Positions 1 through 7,620 of a DNA stretch of 13,930 nt are shown here, in pieces. The notes below the pieces were generated by a model. It had not been told where the DNA came from. It saw nothing but the letters and a program-made list of their open reading frames with translations, and ran no database searches. The stretch spans positions 3,544 to 17,473 of the forward strand of contig JAOZMA010000012.1 in the NCBI GenBank assembly GCA_029934555.1, written 5' to 3'. The DNA comes from Acidimicrobiia bacterium (lineage in GTDB: Bacteria; Actinomycetota; Acidimicrobiia; Spongiisociales; UBA5794). The translations under genes were made by a program, and so were the position numbers. Numbering within the stretch: the stretch's first letter is position 1; the number at the start of each line of letters is the position of its first letter.

Positions 1-2
1 TC

Positions 3-18
3 GGTCACCGAGGTGACC
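3..18 (-). terminator. Possible terminator hairpin after the YeeE/YedE gene
   Basis: Seen: GGTCACC at 3-9 and GGTGACC at 12-18 form a perfect inverted repeat, about 25 bases past the stop codon of the minus-strand transporter gene. It would fold as a 6-bp stem with a CGAG loop. The window ends two bases further on, so a U-run cannot be judged. The position suits a terminator; that role is inferred. Confidence 0.35.
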
Positions 19-42
19 GCCCCTCTCCCCCGCTCGTATGGG

Positions 43-1638
43 TCAGCCCGTCTTGTCGGGTTCGCTGAACGGATGCGAGCCCGGGACCTCCTCGGGTGCC
101 GAGACGGTGGCGATCCTGCCGTCGTCGGAACGAGCATCGATCGTCAGCTGCAGATCCTCCGTGTTGAGCTTGCGGAGTTCGCTCTGCGTCACGCCCGTGT
201 TCCTGGATCCCATGCGGATCATGAAGAACAGGAACGCGACAAGAATCAACACCCAGATCAAGTAGAGGATCTTCTGGGTCCCGATCGAGTTGGGAGCGAT
301 GAACTGATACCACTTGTCGGTTTCAGTGATCACCGTGTTCTCAAGGAACGAGACGTGTCCTTCGTAGAACAGCGTGAACGGCAGGTAGCCGACTGCGAAG
401 CCGATGAACCCGACGAGCGTGTTCATGTAGCCCATACCGATCCGCATGTACGAACGGATCTCACAGCCGATCATCAGCACGGCGCCGAGGCCGAGCAACA
501 GTCCACCGATGATGTTCCCGGCGGTCAAGTGATACTTGAGGCTGCCTTCGAACCCCGGAGCGGCGCCGAGCGTCCACCCGAACCAGACGAAGCCGGCGGT
601 CAACACCCATGCAGCAGCAAGGCCGATGATCGGCAGATAGCCGCGCATGAGGGTGCGAGTGATTCTCGGGATTCCCATGTCCGCGTACTTGCTGTCGTTC
701 TTCGTCATGCTGCCCGCAGCTTCGAGGCTGACCAGAGCGCATTCGGTGCCGAAGCCGCTCTTCGCCATGCCGATTCCACCGACGATGCCCGCGAAGAGCG
801 TGCCGAGCACGTAGAGCCAACCCTTGGCATCCACCGACTTGCTGAACGCAACAATCTCGCCGTCTTTCAGGTGCTGGAGCCCTTCGGGGTTGAAGAAACC
901 GCCGTAGAACGCCACGAACACGAGGAGGATCGAGAACGATGCGGCGGCCCAGTACCAGGGGTTCTTGTACCAAACGTACGTCGGATCGTACGCGGGGCAC
1001 TCCCCCGTGTCCGTCGCTTCGCAGTAGGACTTCGTCTCCTGGTGCTTGAAGTACTGCCCAACGTTGAGACGGGTCATGATGAAGAAGGCCAGACCGCCAC
1101 CGATCGCCATGAAGACGACGGTGACCGTCGAGTGGACGTTCATCATCGGAATGCCGCCGAGAAGGTGGTTGAGCGTACAGCCGCCGGCGAGGCGGGTTCC
1201 GTACGAGAAGATCATGCCGCCGAGGAACGAGATACCGAGCATGCGCAGCGGGTACTTCACCCACGCACGGCTCTCTCGCTCGGCAAGTGCGACGATCAGG
1301 CCACCGATGATCATTCCGACGATCGGCCAACCGATACCCGGGACGAACGCCCCACCGGAGGGGAAGCCGTCGGCCCAGTTGCCGTACAACGACGACTCGA
1401 AGCCGAAGAGATTCCCGACCGAGACCTCCAGGCCGCGGAACATCTTCCCGAGGTCGGTGGTCACGGTGATCGGCTTGAGCACGCCATCCTTGCCTGCTTG
1501 AGCGTTCGCGATCCACAGCGTGATCATGTAGATGATCTGCGCCACGCCGAAGACCAGGCCGGCAGCCAGGAACGACCACTGCCTCCTGGTAAATCGATCC
1601 CACATCGATGTGCGGGGCTTCACGGTTGTATTTGCCAT
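43..1638 (-). CDS. YeeE/YedE-family membrane transporter (sulfur compound, possibly selenium-linked)
   Basis: A 531-residue multi-pass membrane protein with roughly ten or more hydrophobic segments. It carries the repeated small-residue/Cys signatures of the YeeE/YedE (thiosulfate transporter TsuA-like) family: GGCTLNH (Cys154), SGFGTECALVS (Cys300) and IGCEIRSYMRIGMGY (Cys392). In that family, Cys residues along the pore pass sulfur compounds. It is longer than TsuA (about 330) and E. coli YedE (about 400): it has an extra soluble stretch with two Cys (206, 214) in the middle and a hydrophilic tail of about 50 residues. I chose the ATG at 1638 because GGAGG lies about 9 bases before it; the upstream in-frame ATG at 1674 lacks this. 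A LysR-type gene diverges from it, 97 bases away, and probably controls it. Family assignment is confident; the substrate (thiosulfate, sulfite, or a selenium compound as for the YedE/FdhT branch) is not. Confidence 0.85.
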   Translation of the reverse strand: MANTTVKPRTSMWDRFTRRQWSFLAAGLVFGVAQIIYMITLWIANAQAGKDGVLKPITVTTDLGKMFRGLEVSVGNLFGFESSLYGNWADGFPSGGAFVPGIGWPIVGMIIGGLIVALAERESRAWVKYPLRMLGISFLGGMIFSYGTRLAGGCTLNHLLGGIPMMNVHSTVTVVFMAIGGGLAFFIMTRLNVGQYFKHQETKSYCEATDTGECPAYDPTYVWYKNPWYWAAASFSILLVFVAFYGGFFNPEGLQHLKDGEIVAFSKSVDAKGWLYVLGTLFAGIVGGIGMAKSGFGTECALVSLEAAGSMTKNDSKYADMGIPRITRTLMRGYLPIIGLAAAWVLTAGFVWFGWTLGAAPGFEGSLKYHLTAGNIIGGLLLGLGAVLMIGCEIRSYMRIGMGYMNTLVGFIGFAVGYLPFTLFYEGHVSFLENTVITETDKWYQFIAPNSIGTQKILYLIWVLILVAFLFFMIRMGSRNTGVTQSELRKLNTEDLQLTIDARSDDGRIATVSAPEEVPGSHPFSEPDKTG

Positions 1639-1735
1639 GGAACAAGCCTCCAATATGCCTGATAACGGTGACACGCTACGCGTTCAGTAGACCGCAGTAA
1701 TATGCATGGTCCGCAATCCGTGATAGCGAAACCGA
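1639..1735. promoter_or_regulatory. Divergent regulatory region between transporter and LysR gene
   Basis: This 97-base spacer must hold both divergent promoters. Seen: the heptamer AATATGC occurs twice in the same orientation, at 1652-1658 and 1699-1705. The second lies beside the small palindrome ATGCAT (1702-1707). These AT-rich words stand out in GC-rich DNA and could be part of LysR-type operator sites, which usually sit in such spacers. No clean -35/-10 pair was found for either gene. The operator role is inferred. Confidence 0.3.
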
Positions 1736-2626
1736 ATGACCCTCGAAGAAGCGATCCATGAGTTCCGCCGGGCCGAAGAGGCGAAGGTCCATCGTCCGAG
1801 CCTGTCAACCCGGCAACTACGCGTCTTCGTCGAGATCTACCGGAATCGCTCAGTCACCGATGCAGCCGATCTGTTGCTCCTCTCTCAGCCAACGGTCAGT
1901 CGGGCCCTCAAGGCCCTCGAGGAGCGCCTCGACGTCACGCTGTTCGATCGGACGACACACGGGATCGATCCAACCCCGGCCGCTGAGATTCTCTACCCCC
2001 GCGCTGTCACCGCCCTCACTGAGATCGATGTGGCTCTTCAAGAGCTCAAAGGTCCTTCAGATGCGGATCTGTTGTCGGTCGGAACAACACCCGAACTGTT
2101 GATGCTTGTCGCGCCTGCGGCACGGGGCCTCATGCTCGGGGAGAGCGAACTGGGACATCTCGAAGCCTCCATCGCCGACGACCTCATCTCTGCGCTTCAG
2201 AACCACACGCTCGATCTCGCCGTGCTACCGGCTCTGGGAGACCAGATCCCTGACTGGGCGCACAGCACGCCGATTCGGGCGATTCGAGTCGCTCTCCACC
2301 AACCAGCTACCGGAGCCCGATCGGAGATCCTGGCGCTTCCGCCGGAGGGCTCGTGGGAGAGAACCCTTCTCCGGGGTCTCATGGGCCATGACCCGCACGG
2401 ACCTGTATTCCAAGCGACCGGCGGAGGTGTGTCGAAACGACTGTTGAGGGAGGGTTTCTCGGTGTATCTCCCGGTCGGGTGCGCAGACGACGTGACCGAC
2501 GTCGAGATGGTGGATCCTATTCGTGACATAACCGTGTATGCCATCACACGCGAACCCATAGGCCCCGATTCACCTGCAGCACGCCTCATCGAGCGCATCA
2601 GATTGTCGGGCGATCCCGCGCCGTGA
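1736..2626 (+). CDS. LysR-family transcriptional regulator
   Basis: A 296-residue protein with an N-terminal winged helix-turn-helix of the LysR type at about residues 24-85. STRQLRVFVEIYRNRSVTDA, then LLLSQPTVSRALKALEERL and LFDR, are the usual landmarks. It is followed by a divergent substrate-binding domain. Its length is typical of the family (about 300). The HTH starts later than usual because about 22 charged residues precede it. No clear Shine-Dalgarno site precedes the ATG at 1736, so the start may be downstream or the mRNA leaderless. It is transcribed divergently from the YeeE/YedE gene, the classical arrangement for a LysR regulator and its target. It likely responds to a sulfur-related ligand, which is an inference from context. 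TGA is its stop codon. Confidence 0.88.
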   Translation: MTLEEAIHEFRRAEEAKVHRPSLSTRQLRVFVEIYRNRSVTDAADLLLLSQPTVSRALKALEERLDVTLFDRTTHGIDPTPAAEILYPRAVTALTEIDVALQELKGPSDADLLSVGTTPELLMLVAPAARGLMLGESELGHLEASIADDLISALQNHTLDLAVLPALGDQIPDWAHSTPIRAIRVALHQPATGARSEILALPPEGSWERTLLRGLMGHDPHGPVFQATGGGVSKRLLREGFSVYLPVGCADDVTDVEMVDPIRDITVYAITREPIGPDSPAARLIERIRLSGDPAP

Positions 2627-2693
2627 TGTGACCCTTGTCCCTGGTCGTAGGCTGCGCCCTTCCGTACGGTGGACGTATTGGAAAGGACGGTAA

Positions 2694-4334
2694 ATGCAGG
2701 TTTCATATGCCTCAGGTTCGACCGACACCCCGCTTCTCACGGAGACCATCGGAGAGAATCTCGAACACACCACCGCACGTTTCCCCGATCGTGATGCGTT
2801 GATCGTTCGGCATCAGGGGATTCGATGCACCTATTCGGAGTTCGATGAGGCGACCGATCGCCTTGCCAAGGCATTCCTGCAACTCGGCGTCGAACTCGGC
2901 GACCGCGTGGGAATCTGGAGCCCCAACTGTGCCGAGTGGGTGGCCGTCCAGTACGCCACGGCGAAGATCGGGGCAATCCTCGTGAACGTCAATCCGGCCT
3001 ACCGCACATCGGAGCTCGAGTACGTCCTCAACCAGTCGGGGTGCCGGTTCCTGATCTCGGCCCCTTCATACCTGACGTCCGATTACCGGGCCATGATCGA
3101 TGCGGTCTCCGGCTCCACACCGGAACTCGAACGAACGATCTTCCTCGACTCCCCTGAGTGGAACGAACTCTTCGACGCCGGAGACGCCGTGCCGGACGAG
3201 ACACTCTGGCAACGCGAGTCACTCCTCGATGCCGACCAGCCGATCAACATCCAATACACATCGGGCACGACGGGGTTCCCAAAGGGTGCGACCCTCAGCC
3301 ACCGGAACATCCTGAACAACGGGTACTTCTGCGGCGAGCGACTCGGCTACACGGAGGAAGACCGGGTCTGCATCCCTGTTCCCTTCTACCACTGCTTCGG
3401 CATGGTCATCGGGAATCTTGCCTGCACGACGCACGGGGCAGCGATGGTCGTACCGTCACCGGGCTTCGAGGCCGGCGCCGTCCTCGAGGCTGTCGAAGCT
3501 GAACAGTGCACGAGTCTGTACGGAGTGCCGACGATGTTCATCGCGACGCTCGAACATGAAGACCTTGAGAAGCGGGATGTGTCATCGCTCCGCACCGGTG
3601 TCATGGCCGGTGCTCCCTGCCCGATCGAGGTCATGAAGCATGTGATCACCGATCTGAACATGGCTGAGGTGACGATCGCCTACGGGATGACCGAGGTATC
3701 CCCCGTCGCAACGCAGACGCTCCGGGACGACACCATCGAACGGCGGGTCTCCACCGTCGGGGTCGCCCATCCCCACGTCGAGATCCAGATCGTCGACACG
3801 GACACGGGCGAGGTGGCCCCCGTCGGTACATCCGGCGAGTTCTGCACTCGCGGGTACTCCGTCATGCAGGGCTATTGGAACGAACCGGAGCGCACGACCG
3901 AGTCGATCGATAATGACGGGTGGCTGCACTCCGGAGATCTGGCCGTCATGGATGAAGCCGGATACGTGAAGATCGTCGGCCGGCTGAAGGACATGATCAT
4001 CCGCGGGGGCGAGAACGTCTATCCGCGAGAGATCGAAGAGTTCCTCTACACACACCCCGATGTCGTCGACGCACAGGTGATCGGGGTCCCCGACGAACGA
4101 TTCGGCGAAGAGATCATGGCATGGGTGCAGAAGAGAGAGGACTCGGACCTGTCTGAATCCGAACTCGTCGACTTCTGCAAGGGCACCATCGCACATTTCA
4201 AGGTGCCGAGATACGTGCGTTTCACCGACGAGTACCCGATGACCGTGACCGGCAAGATCCAGAAGTTCAAGCTCCGCGAGCGGGCCATCGAGGAGCTCGG
4301 CCTCGAGTCGATTGCGAACACCGAGACGGCCTGA
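2694..4334 (+). CDS. Fatty acyl-CoA synthetase (AMP-forming, ACSF2-like)
   Basis: A 546-residue member of the ANL adenylating superfamily. It activates a carboxylic acid with ATP to an acyl-adenylate and then transfers it to CoA, in the cytoplasm. Motifs in order: P-loop YTSGTTGFPKG (188-198), YGMTEVSP (330-337), HSGDLA (about 412-417), hinge GRLKDMIIRGGENVYP (429-444), and C-terminal catalytic Lys521 in TVTGKIQKFK. Overall length and motif text resemble the medium/long-chain ACSF2/FadD-like group rather than acetyl-CoA synthetases, which are longer. A purine-rich GGAAAGGA site precedes the ATG. It lies 67 bases after the LysR gene on the same strand, with no sign that the two work together. 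The chain length of the substrate cannot be read from sequence. Confidence 0.9.
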   Translation: MQVSYASGSTDTPLLTETIGENLEHTTARFPDRDALIVRHQGIRCTYSEFDEATDRLAKAFLQLGVELGDRVGIWSPNCAEWVAVQYATAKIGAILVNVNPAYRTSELEYVLNQSGCRFLISAPSYLTSDYRAMIDAVSGSTPELERTIFLDSPEWNELFDAGDAVPDETLWQRESLLDADQPINIQYTSGTTGFPKGATLSHRNILNNGYFCGERLGYTEEDRVCIPVPFYHCFGMVIGNLACTTHGAAMVVPSPGFEAGAVLEAVEAEQCTSLYGVPTMFIATLEHEDLEKRDVSSLRTGVMAGAPCPIEVMKHVITDLNMAEVTIAYGMTEVSPVATQTLRDDTIERRVSTVGVAHPHVEIQIVDTDTGEVAPVGTSGEFCTRGYSVMQGYWNEPERTTESIDNDGWLHSGDLAVMDEAGYVKIVGRLKDMIIRGGENVYPREIEEFLYTHPDVVDAQVIGVPDERFGEEIMAWVQKREDSDLSESELVDFCKGTIAHFKVPRYVRFTDEYPMTVTGKIQKFKLRERAIEELGLESIANTETA

Positions 4335-4365
4335 CTCCGAGATCGAAGCGATCCAGACTCAGGCC
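4328..4365. terminator. Nested inverted repeat at convergent gene ends
   Basis: GGCCTGA (4328-4334) pairs with TCAGGCC (4359-4365). A second stem, GATCG (4341-4345) with CGATC (4349-4353), lies inside. The outer arms contain the TGA stops of both converging genes. There is no T-run on either side, so a classical intrinsic terminator is not proven. A bidirectional terminator is inferred. Confidence 0.35.
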
Positions 4366-5099
4366 TCGCGGCGCTCCATCAGTGCGATGCTCGCTGCGAT
4401 CGATCCCATCGACAGGATGATGGTGACGGCCAACGGGCCCCAATAGTCGAACCCGCCGCCGGCGATCAGAGCATCAAAGCTGCCGACGAGGCTCGATGGG
4501 AGCCAGGCATCAACCTGAGGGATCAGGCCGATGATCCCGATCACGATCAGGACTCCGACGGTGATCAGCGCCGTGCCGGGGATGCTACGAACGAGCGATG
4601 CGGCAAACCCGGTCAGCGCGACCACGAACACGAGGTACACAGAGAGCAGCAGTGTGGCGGTGACCGTACCGCCGAGGAGAGGTGCGCCGATGAGTATCGC
4701 CGACCCGACGTAGGCGATCGTCGTACCGATCACAAAGGAGACGACAGACGCGAGCATGTTCACCACGTATCGGGGGGCGAGGATCTGAGGGATGCTCGCT
4801 CTCGTCCGCAGATAGACGGCCATCTCGGGTCTCGAGTCGAACGCAAGCGCCGCTGCGGCAACGAATGCGATCGCGAGGATCCCGATCTGAAGAGCATTGC
4901 CGAGATACCCAGCCATCGCTAGCTCCGGGCTCGGAGGAGGAACGGCGATCTCGACGCCGCCCCCGACCGCCTCGACGATCTCCGGGAGGAACCGGGCGGT
5001 GAGCGGCCCCAGAGCCCCGAACAGTGCGAACACGCCGAACAGTATCCAGATCCGATGGGTGCGGAAGAGCCGGACGAGTTCCAGGCGCCAGAGAGTCAC
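4359..5099 (-). CDS. ABC-2 type transporter permease
   Basis: A 246-residue membrane protein with about six hydrophobic segments, starting with RIWILFGVFALFGALG and ending after a last segment at GPLAVTIILSMG. It reads as the integral membrane partner of an ABC-2 exporter. The start is a GTG at 5099 that overlaps the TGA of the upstream ATPase gene (GTGA), a sign of translational coupling. The longer open frame reaching 5273 has an Arg-rich, low-complexity extension that is only the shadow of the ATPase gene, so it was trimmed. An extracytoplasmic loop of about 40 residues with a VAVPPPS-like stretch (IAVPPPSPELAMAG) lies between the first two segments. The substrate is unknown. Confidence 0.8.
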   Translation of the reverse strand: MTLWRLELVRLFRTHRIWILFGVFALFGALGPLTARFLPEIVEAVGGGVEIAVPPPSPELAMAGYLGNALQIGILAIAFVAAAALAFDSRPEMAVYLRTRASIPQILAPRYVVNMLASVVSFVIGTTIAYVGSAILIGAPLLGGTVTATLLLSVYLVFVVALTGFAASLVRSIPGTALITVGVLIVIGIIGLIPQVDAWLPSSLVGSFDALIAGGGFDYWGPLAVTIILSMGSIAASIALMERREA

Positions 5100-5980
5100 T
5101 GTGTCACCTCGAGGAAGACGTCCTCCAGGCTCCGCTCCACCGGAGCGATCGACACGATGGCAGCGTCGCTGTTCGCCACGCACGGGACGAGTTCTTGCTC
5201 GATGACGGCCGAACTGGCGGCTGTCACGATCACAGTGCTTCCGGCGGCGGAGACATCGGCCACCCATTCGCACCTCTGCAGAAGAGCGACGAGGCCGTCA
5301 CTACTCCCCCGTACCACAACACAGTACGAGGGAAGGTGGGAGCTGCCGCGGATGAGATCCTCGAGGGTTCCCTCGTAGATGAGCTGGCCCCTGTTGAGGA
5401 TCCCGATCTCGTCGCACACCGCCTCGACGTCATCGAGGATGTGGCTCGAGAAGATCACGGTCGAGTCGCCCCGGAGATCGCTCACCATGTCGAGCACTTC
5501 TCTTCGCCCGGCGGGGTCGAGAGCTGCGGCCGGTTCATCGAGGAGAAGGAGGTCCGGGTCTCCGACGACGGCGGCCGCTAGCCCGAGGCGCTGGAGCATT
5601 CCGCGTGAGAATCCGCCAACTCGTCGATGGGCAACCTGCAACAGCCCCGTTCGGGCAAGGACGGCATCGACCGCCGCTGGGTCCCCACCGGGCAGCGCAA
5701 GATTGAACGACAAGTCGACAACCTCGCGGGCCTTCATCCACGGATCGAATTTCGGGGCGTCGGGAAGTACCGCAACGCGACGAGCATCAACAGTGAACTC
5801 GCCCTTCGTCGGCCGCCGAAGACCCGCAAGGATCCCCAGGAGCGTCGTCTTGCCCGCTCCGTTGGGGCCGACGAGTCCGTACACCGACCCGCGACGCACG
5901 GAGAGGCTGACGTCGTCAAGAGCGGTCGTCGTGCCGTACTTCTTTGTGATCCCGCTGGCTCCGACGACATCGTTCGTCAT
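5096..5980 (-). CDS. ABC transporter ATP-binding protein
   Basis: A 294-residue nucleotide-binding subunit of an ABC-2 exporter, at the inner face of the membrane. Seen: Walker A GPNGAGKTT (38-46), signature FSRGMLQ (124-130, a degenerate LSGGQ common in this subfamily), Walker B LLLLDEP (144-150), D-loop ALD (153-155) and switch His180 in SSH. The Q-loop Gln appears replaced (LPDAPKF at 72-78), which occurs in some ABC-2 ATPases. About 80 residues after the catalytic core form a C-terminal domain of unknown role. The ATG at 5980 follows an AGGA-like site. It sits 12 bases after the small ORF and overlaps the permease start, so the three form one operon. The substrate is not known. Confidence 0.88.
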   Translation of the reverse strand: MTNDVVGASGITKKYGTTTALDDVSLSVRRGSVYGLVGPNGAGKTTLLGILAGLRRPTKGEFTVDARRVAVLPDAPKFDPWMKAREVVDLSFNLALPGGDPAAVDAVLARTGLLQVAHRRVGGFSRGMLQRLGLAAAVVGDPDLLLLDEPAAALDPAGRREVLDMVSDLRGDSTVIFSSHILDDVEAVCDEIGILNRGQLIYEGTLEDLIRGSSHLPSYCVVVRGSSDGLVALLQRCEWVADVSAAGSTVIVTAASSAVIEQELVPCVANSDAAIVSIAPVERSLEDVFLEVTQ

Positions 5981-5992
5981 ACCGGACCAATC

Positions 5993-6187
5993 CTACCGGT
6001 CCGCGGCTCCACGCTCGGCGGGATTCACGGCCACACCCACCGTTCCCATGTCGGCAAGAAGCTCGAGGGCGAGATGGTCCAGATCGGCATCGGAACCCAC
6101 CGCGTACGCGATCAGCGGCACACCCTCCAGACCATTGAAACCGTCACCCGACACTCGATCGATCAGCTCATCACTCCACACCCACAT
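5993..6187 (-). CDS. Small acidic hypothetical protein, first gene of the ABC operon
   Basis: A 64-residue, Asp/Glu-rich protein (pI clearly acidic) starting MWVWSDELIDRVSGDGFNGL and ending in NPAERGAADR. I do not recognise a family. It is believable as a gene because GGGAGGT lies about 6 bases before the ATG, its composition is protein-like, and it sits 12 bases upstream of the ATPase gene in the same direction. A perfect TTGACA -35 word lies upstream. No membrane segment or signal peptide is seen, so it should be cytoplasmic. A regulatory or accessory role for the exporter is possible but not shown. Confidence 0.6.
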   Translation of the reverse strand: MWVWSDELIDRVSGDGFNGLEGVPLIAYAVGSDADLDHLALELLADMGTVGVAVNPAERGAADR

Positions 6188-6214
6188 CGCGACCTCCCGG
6201 CACTCAGCATCAAC

Positions 6215-6243
6215 ACACCTGCCAAACGTACCTCGTCTGTCAA
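6215..6243 (-). promoter_or_regulatory. Possible promoter of the small-ORF/ABC operon
   Basis: On the minus strand a perfect TTGACA occurs at 6243-6238, about 50 bases upstream of the small ORF start and just after the end of the DUF3179 gene. At 16-18 bases spacing there is no good -10 hexamer (AGGTGT is the nearest). Position and the exact -35 support a promoter; the weak -10 keeps confidence low. Confidence 0.3.
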
Positions 6244-6277
6244 ATGATGCTGACCGGCGGAAACACCGCGGTGTGGT

Positions 6278-7507
6278 TCACCCTTCGATCAAGGTGGTGT
6301 CCGGTTGATAGGTAGACCACGAGAACCAGAAGGTGTCCAGGTGCTCGACGCGGTCCAAACGGGTCCCCTCGAGCGGCCCGGAGGTCGCCTCGCCGCTGAT
6401 GAGCCAGACGCTCCCGGTCTCTTCGTCGACGAACCGATCACCGTCGGCATCGAAGGTCAAAGACTGCCCATCCACGATCCTGGAGAAGACGCCGACGGAC
6501 CCTACGTCACGTCCGTCCTCGAGGATTCCTTCGTCGAGTGCAGAAGCCTGGCCCGCCTTCCAGAAGATCACGAGGTCTTGATCTCCGACGACGATGTTCG
6601 TAGCGCTCGCCTCACCGTCGCTGAGGGCGTTGAGGTCGTACGCCACCGCTTGGTCGTTCACCGCGATCCCCACTACCCGCTGCTTCGCAAGACCGCGGTC
6701 ATCGAGGGCACCCCTGAAGAGGAACGGCTGGGTGGTGTCATCGTCGTAGCCCTCATACGGGTTTCTGCCGTAGTCGCGGTTGAATCCTGTCGCGGTCCAG
6801 TCCAGAACCTGTCCTTCCGGGTAGGCGGTCGTGAAGTCGCCCCATGCCATCAGCGGTGATCCGATCGCTTCGAGTTGGGTCCCGGTAAGGACCCCCACGA
6901 CGGCCTTCCCATCGAAATGGGTCCACATCGACTCGGTGGCACGGTCGTACATGACCAGCGCAGAAGCGAAGAGACTGCCGGACGTCCCGAAGGTCGTCTC
7001 GACGCCGTTGATCTCCCGGCGATAGGTGACTGCGGAGTTGCAGAGGGGACAGTAGGTGACCGACACTGGCACCCCGCCGACCGTGTCGTTGACGATCTCG
7101 TGCCAGATCATCGCACGGATCGGATAGGCACGGGCATCACCATCGATCTCGAGCGCTACCACCGGCTCTGCGGGATCCAGGATCTCAAGATTGTCGGCAA
7201 CTGCGAGGAATACCGGATCCTCGATCGGCGGGATGCCGTCCGGCGGTGGCCCACCGGAGATGATCTCATCGAGCGGTACGAGGGGCTCTGGAAAGTCAGC
7301 AGAGGTGGGATCATCGAGAGCAGACGGACCGGCAGGCAGCGTGGAACTCGTCGATTCGGCTGTGAGCGTGGTGGATGGGGATGCGGCGCTCGACGACGTT
7401 GCATCCGTCGCTGTGTCCTCGGTCGCAGAATCGTTGGTTGATGCCCCGCATGCGGTCGCAACAAGCGCGATCGCTGCGAACATCGTCAGCATGGTGGTTC
7501 GAGTCAC
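6278..7507 (-). CDS. DUF3179 lipoprotein, Cys form (CPLC)
   Basis: A 409-residue exported lipoprotein. The N-terminal signal has the lipobox LVATAC with Cys20, followed by a Ser/Thr/Ala-rich linker to about residue 62. The DUF3179 domain then fills the rest. Its hallmark is HEIVNDTVGGVPVSVTY followed by CPLC (Cys153, Cys156) and NSAVTYRR. The biochemical role of DUF3179 is unknown to me; the exposed CxxC suggests thiol/disulfide redox or metal binding outside the cytoplasm. The start is a GTG at 7507, chosen because it begins a clean signal peptide and has GAAAGGAA upstream; the open frame to 7603 lacks this. It is divergent from a paralog in which the first Cys codon of the motif is TGA. A 12-base palindrome (6263-6274) follows the stop. 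Confidence 0.88.
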   Translation of the reverse strand: MTRTTMLTMFAAIALVATACGASTNDSATEDTATDATSSSAASPSTTLTAESTSSTLPAGPSALDDPTSADFPEPLVPLDEIISGGPPPDGIPPIEDPVFLAVADNLEILDPAEPVVALEIDGDARAYPIRAMIWHEIVNDTVGGVPVSVTYCPLCNSAVTYRREINGVETTFGTSGSLFASALVMYDRATESMWTHFDGKAVVGVLTGTQLEAIGSPLMAWGDFTTAYPEGQVLDWTATGFNRDYGRNPYEGYDDDTTQPFLFRGALDDRGLAKQRVVGIAVNDQAVAYDLNALSDGEASATNIVVGDQDLVIFWKAGQASALDEGILEDGRDVGSVGVFSRIVDGQSLTFDADGDRFVDEETGSVWLISGEATSGPLEGTRLDRVEHLDTFWFSWSTYQPDTTLIEG

Positions 7508-7571
7508 GGAGGTTCCTTTCGGTGCTCCTCTATCGAACGCATCCGTAGTGCAGCGTGTTCCTCTTTGTCGG

Positions 7572-7600
7572 TTTTCAGACAGTGCAACGCGGATTACGAT
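7572..7600 (+). promoter_or_regulatory. Possible promoter of the Sec-DUF3179 gene
   Basis: TTTTCA (7572-7577) and TACGAT (7595-7600) are 17 bases apart, each matching 4 of 6 consensus positions. They would start transcription about 14 bases before the ATG at 7621. It lies inside the 113-base spacer shared with the divergent paralog. Weak but well placed. Confidence 0.3.
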
Positions 7601-7620
7601 CACGACGGGTTGTGCCGTCC

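Noticed and set aside
13..1662. 549-residue plus-strand open frame opposite the transporter gene
   Set aside because: Very rich in His, Arg, Asp and Glu with no domain; it is the antisense shadow of a clear membrane protein with a ribosome site.
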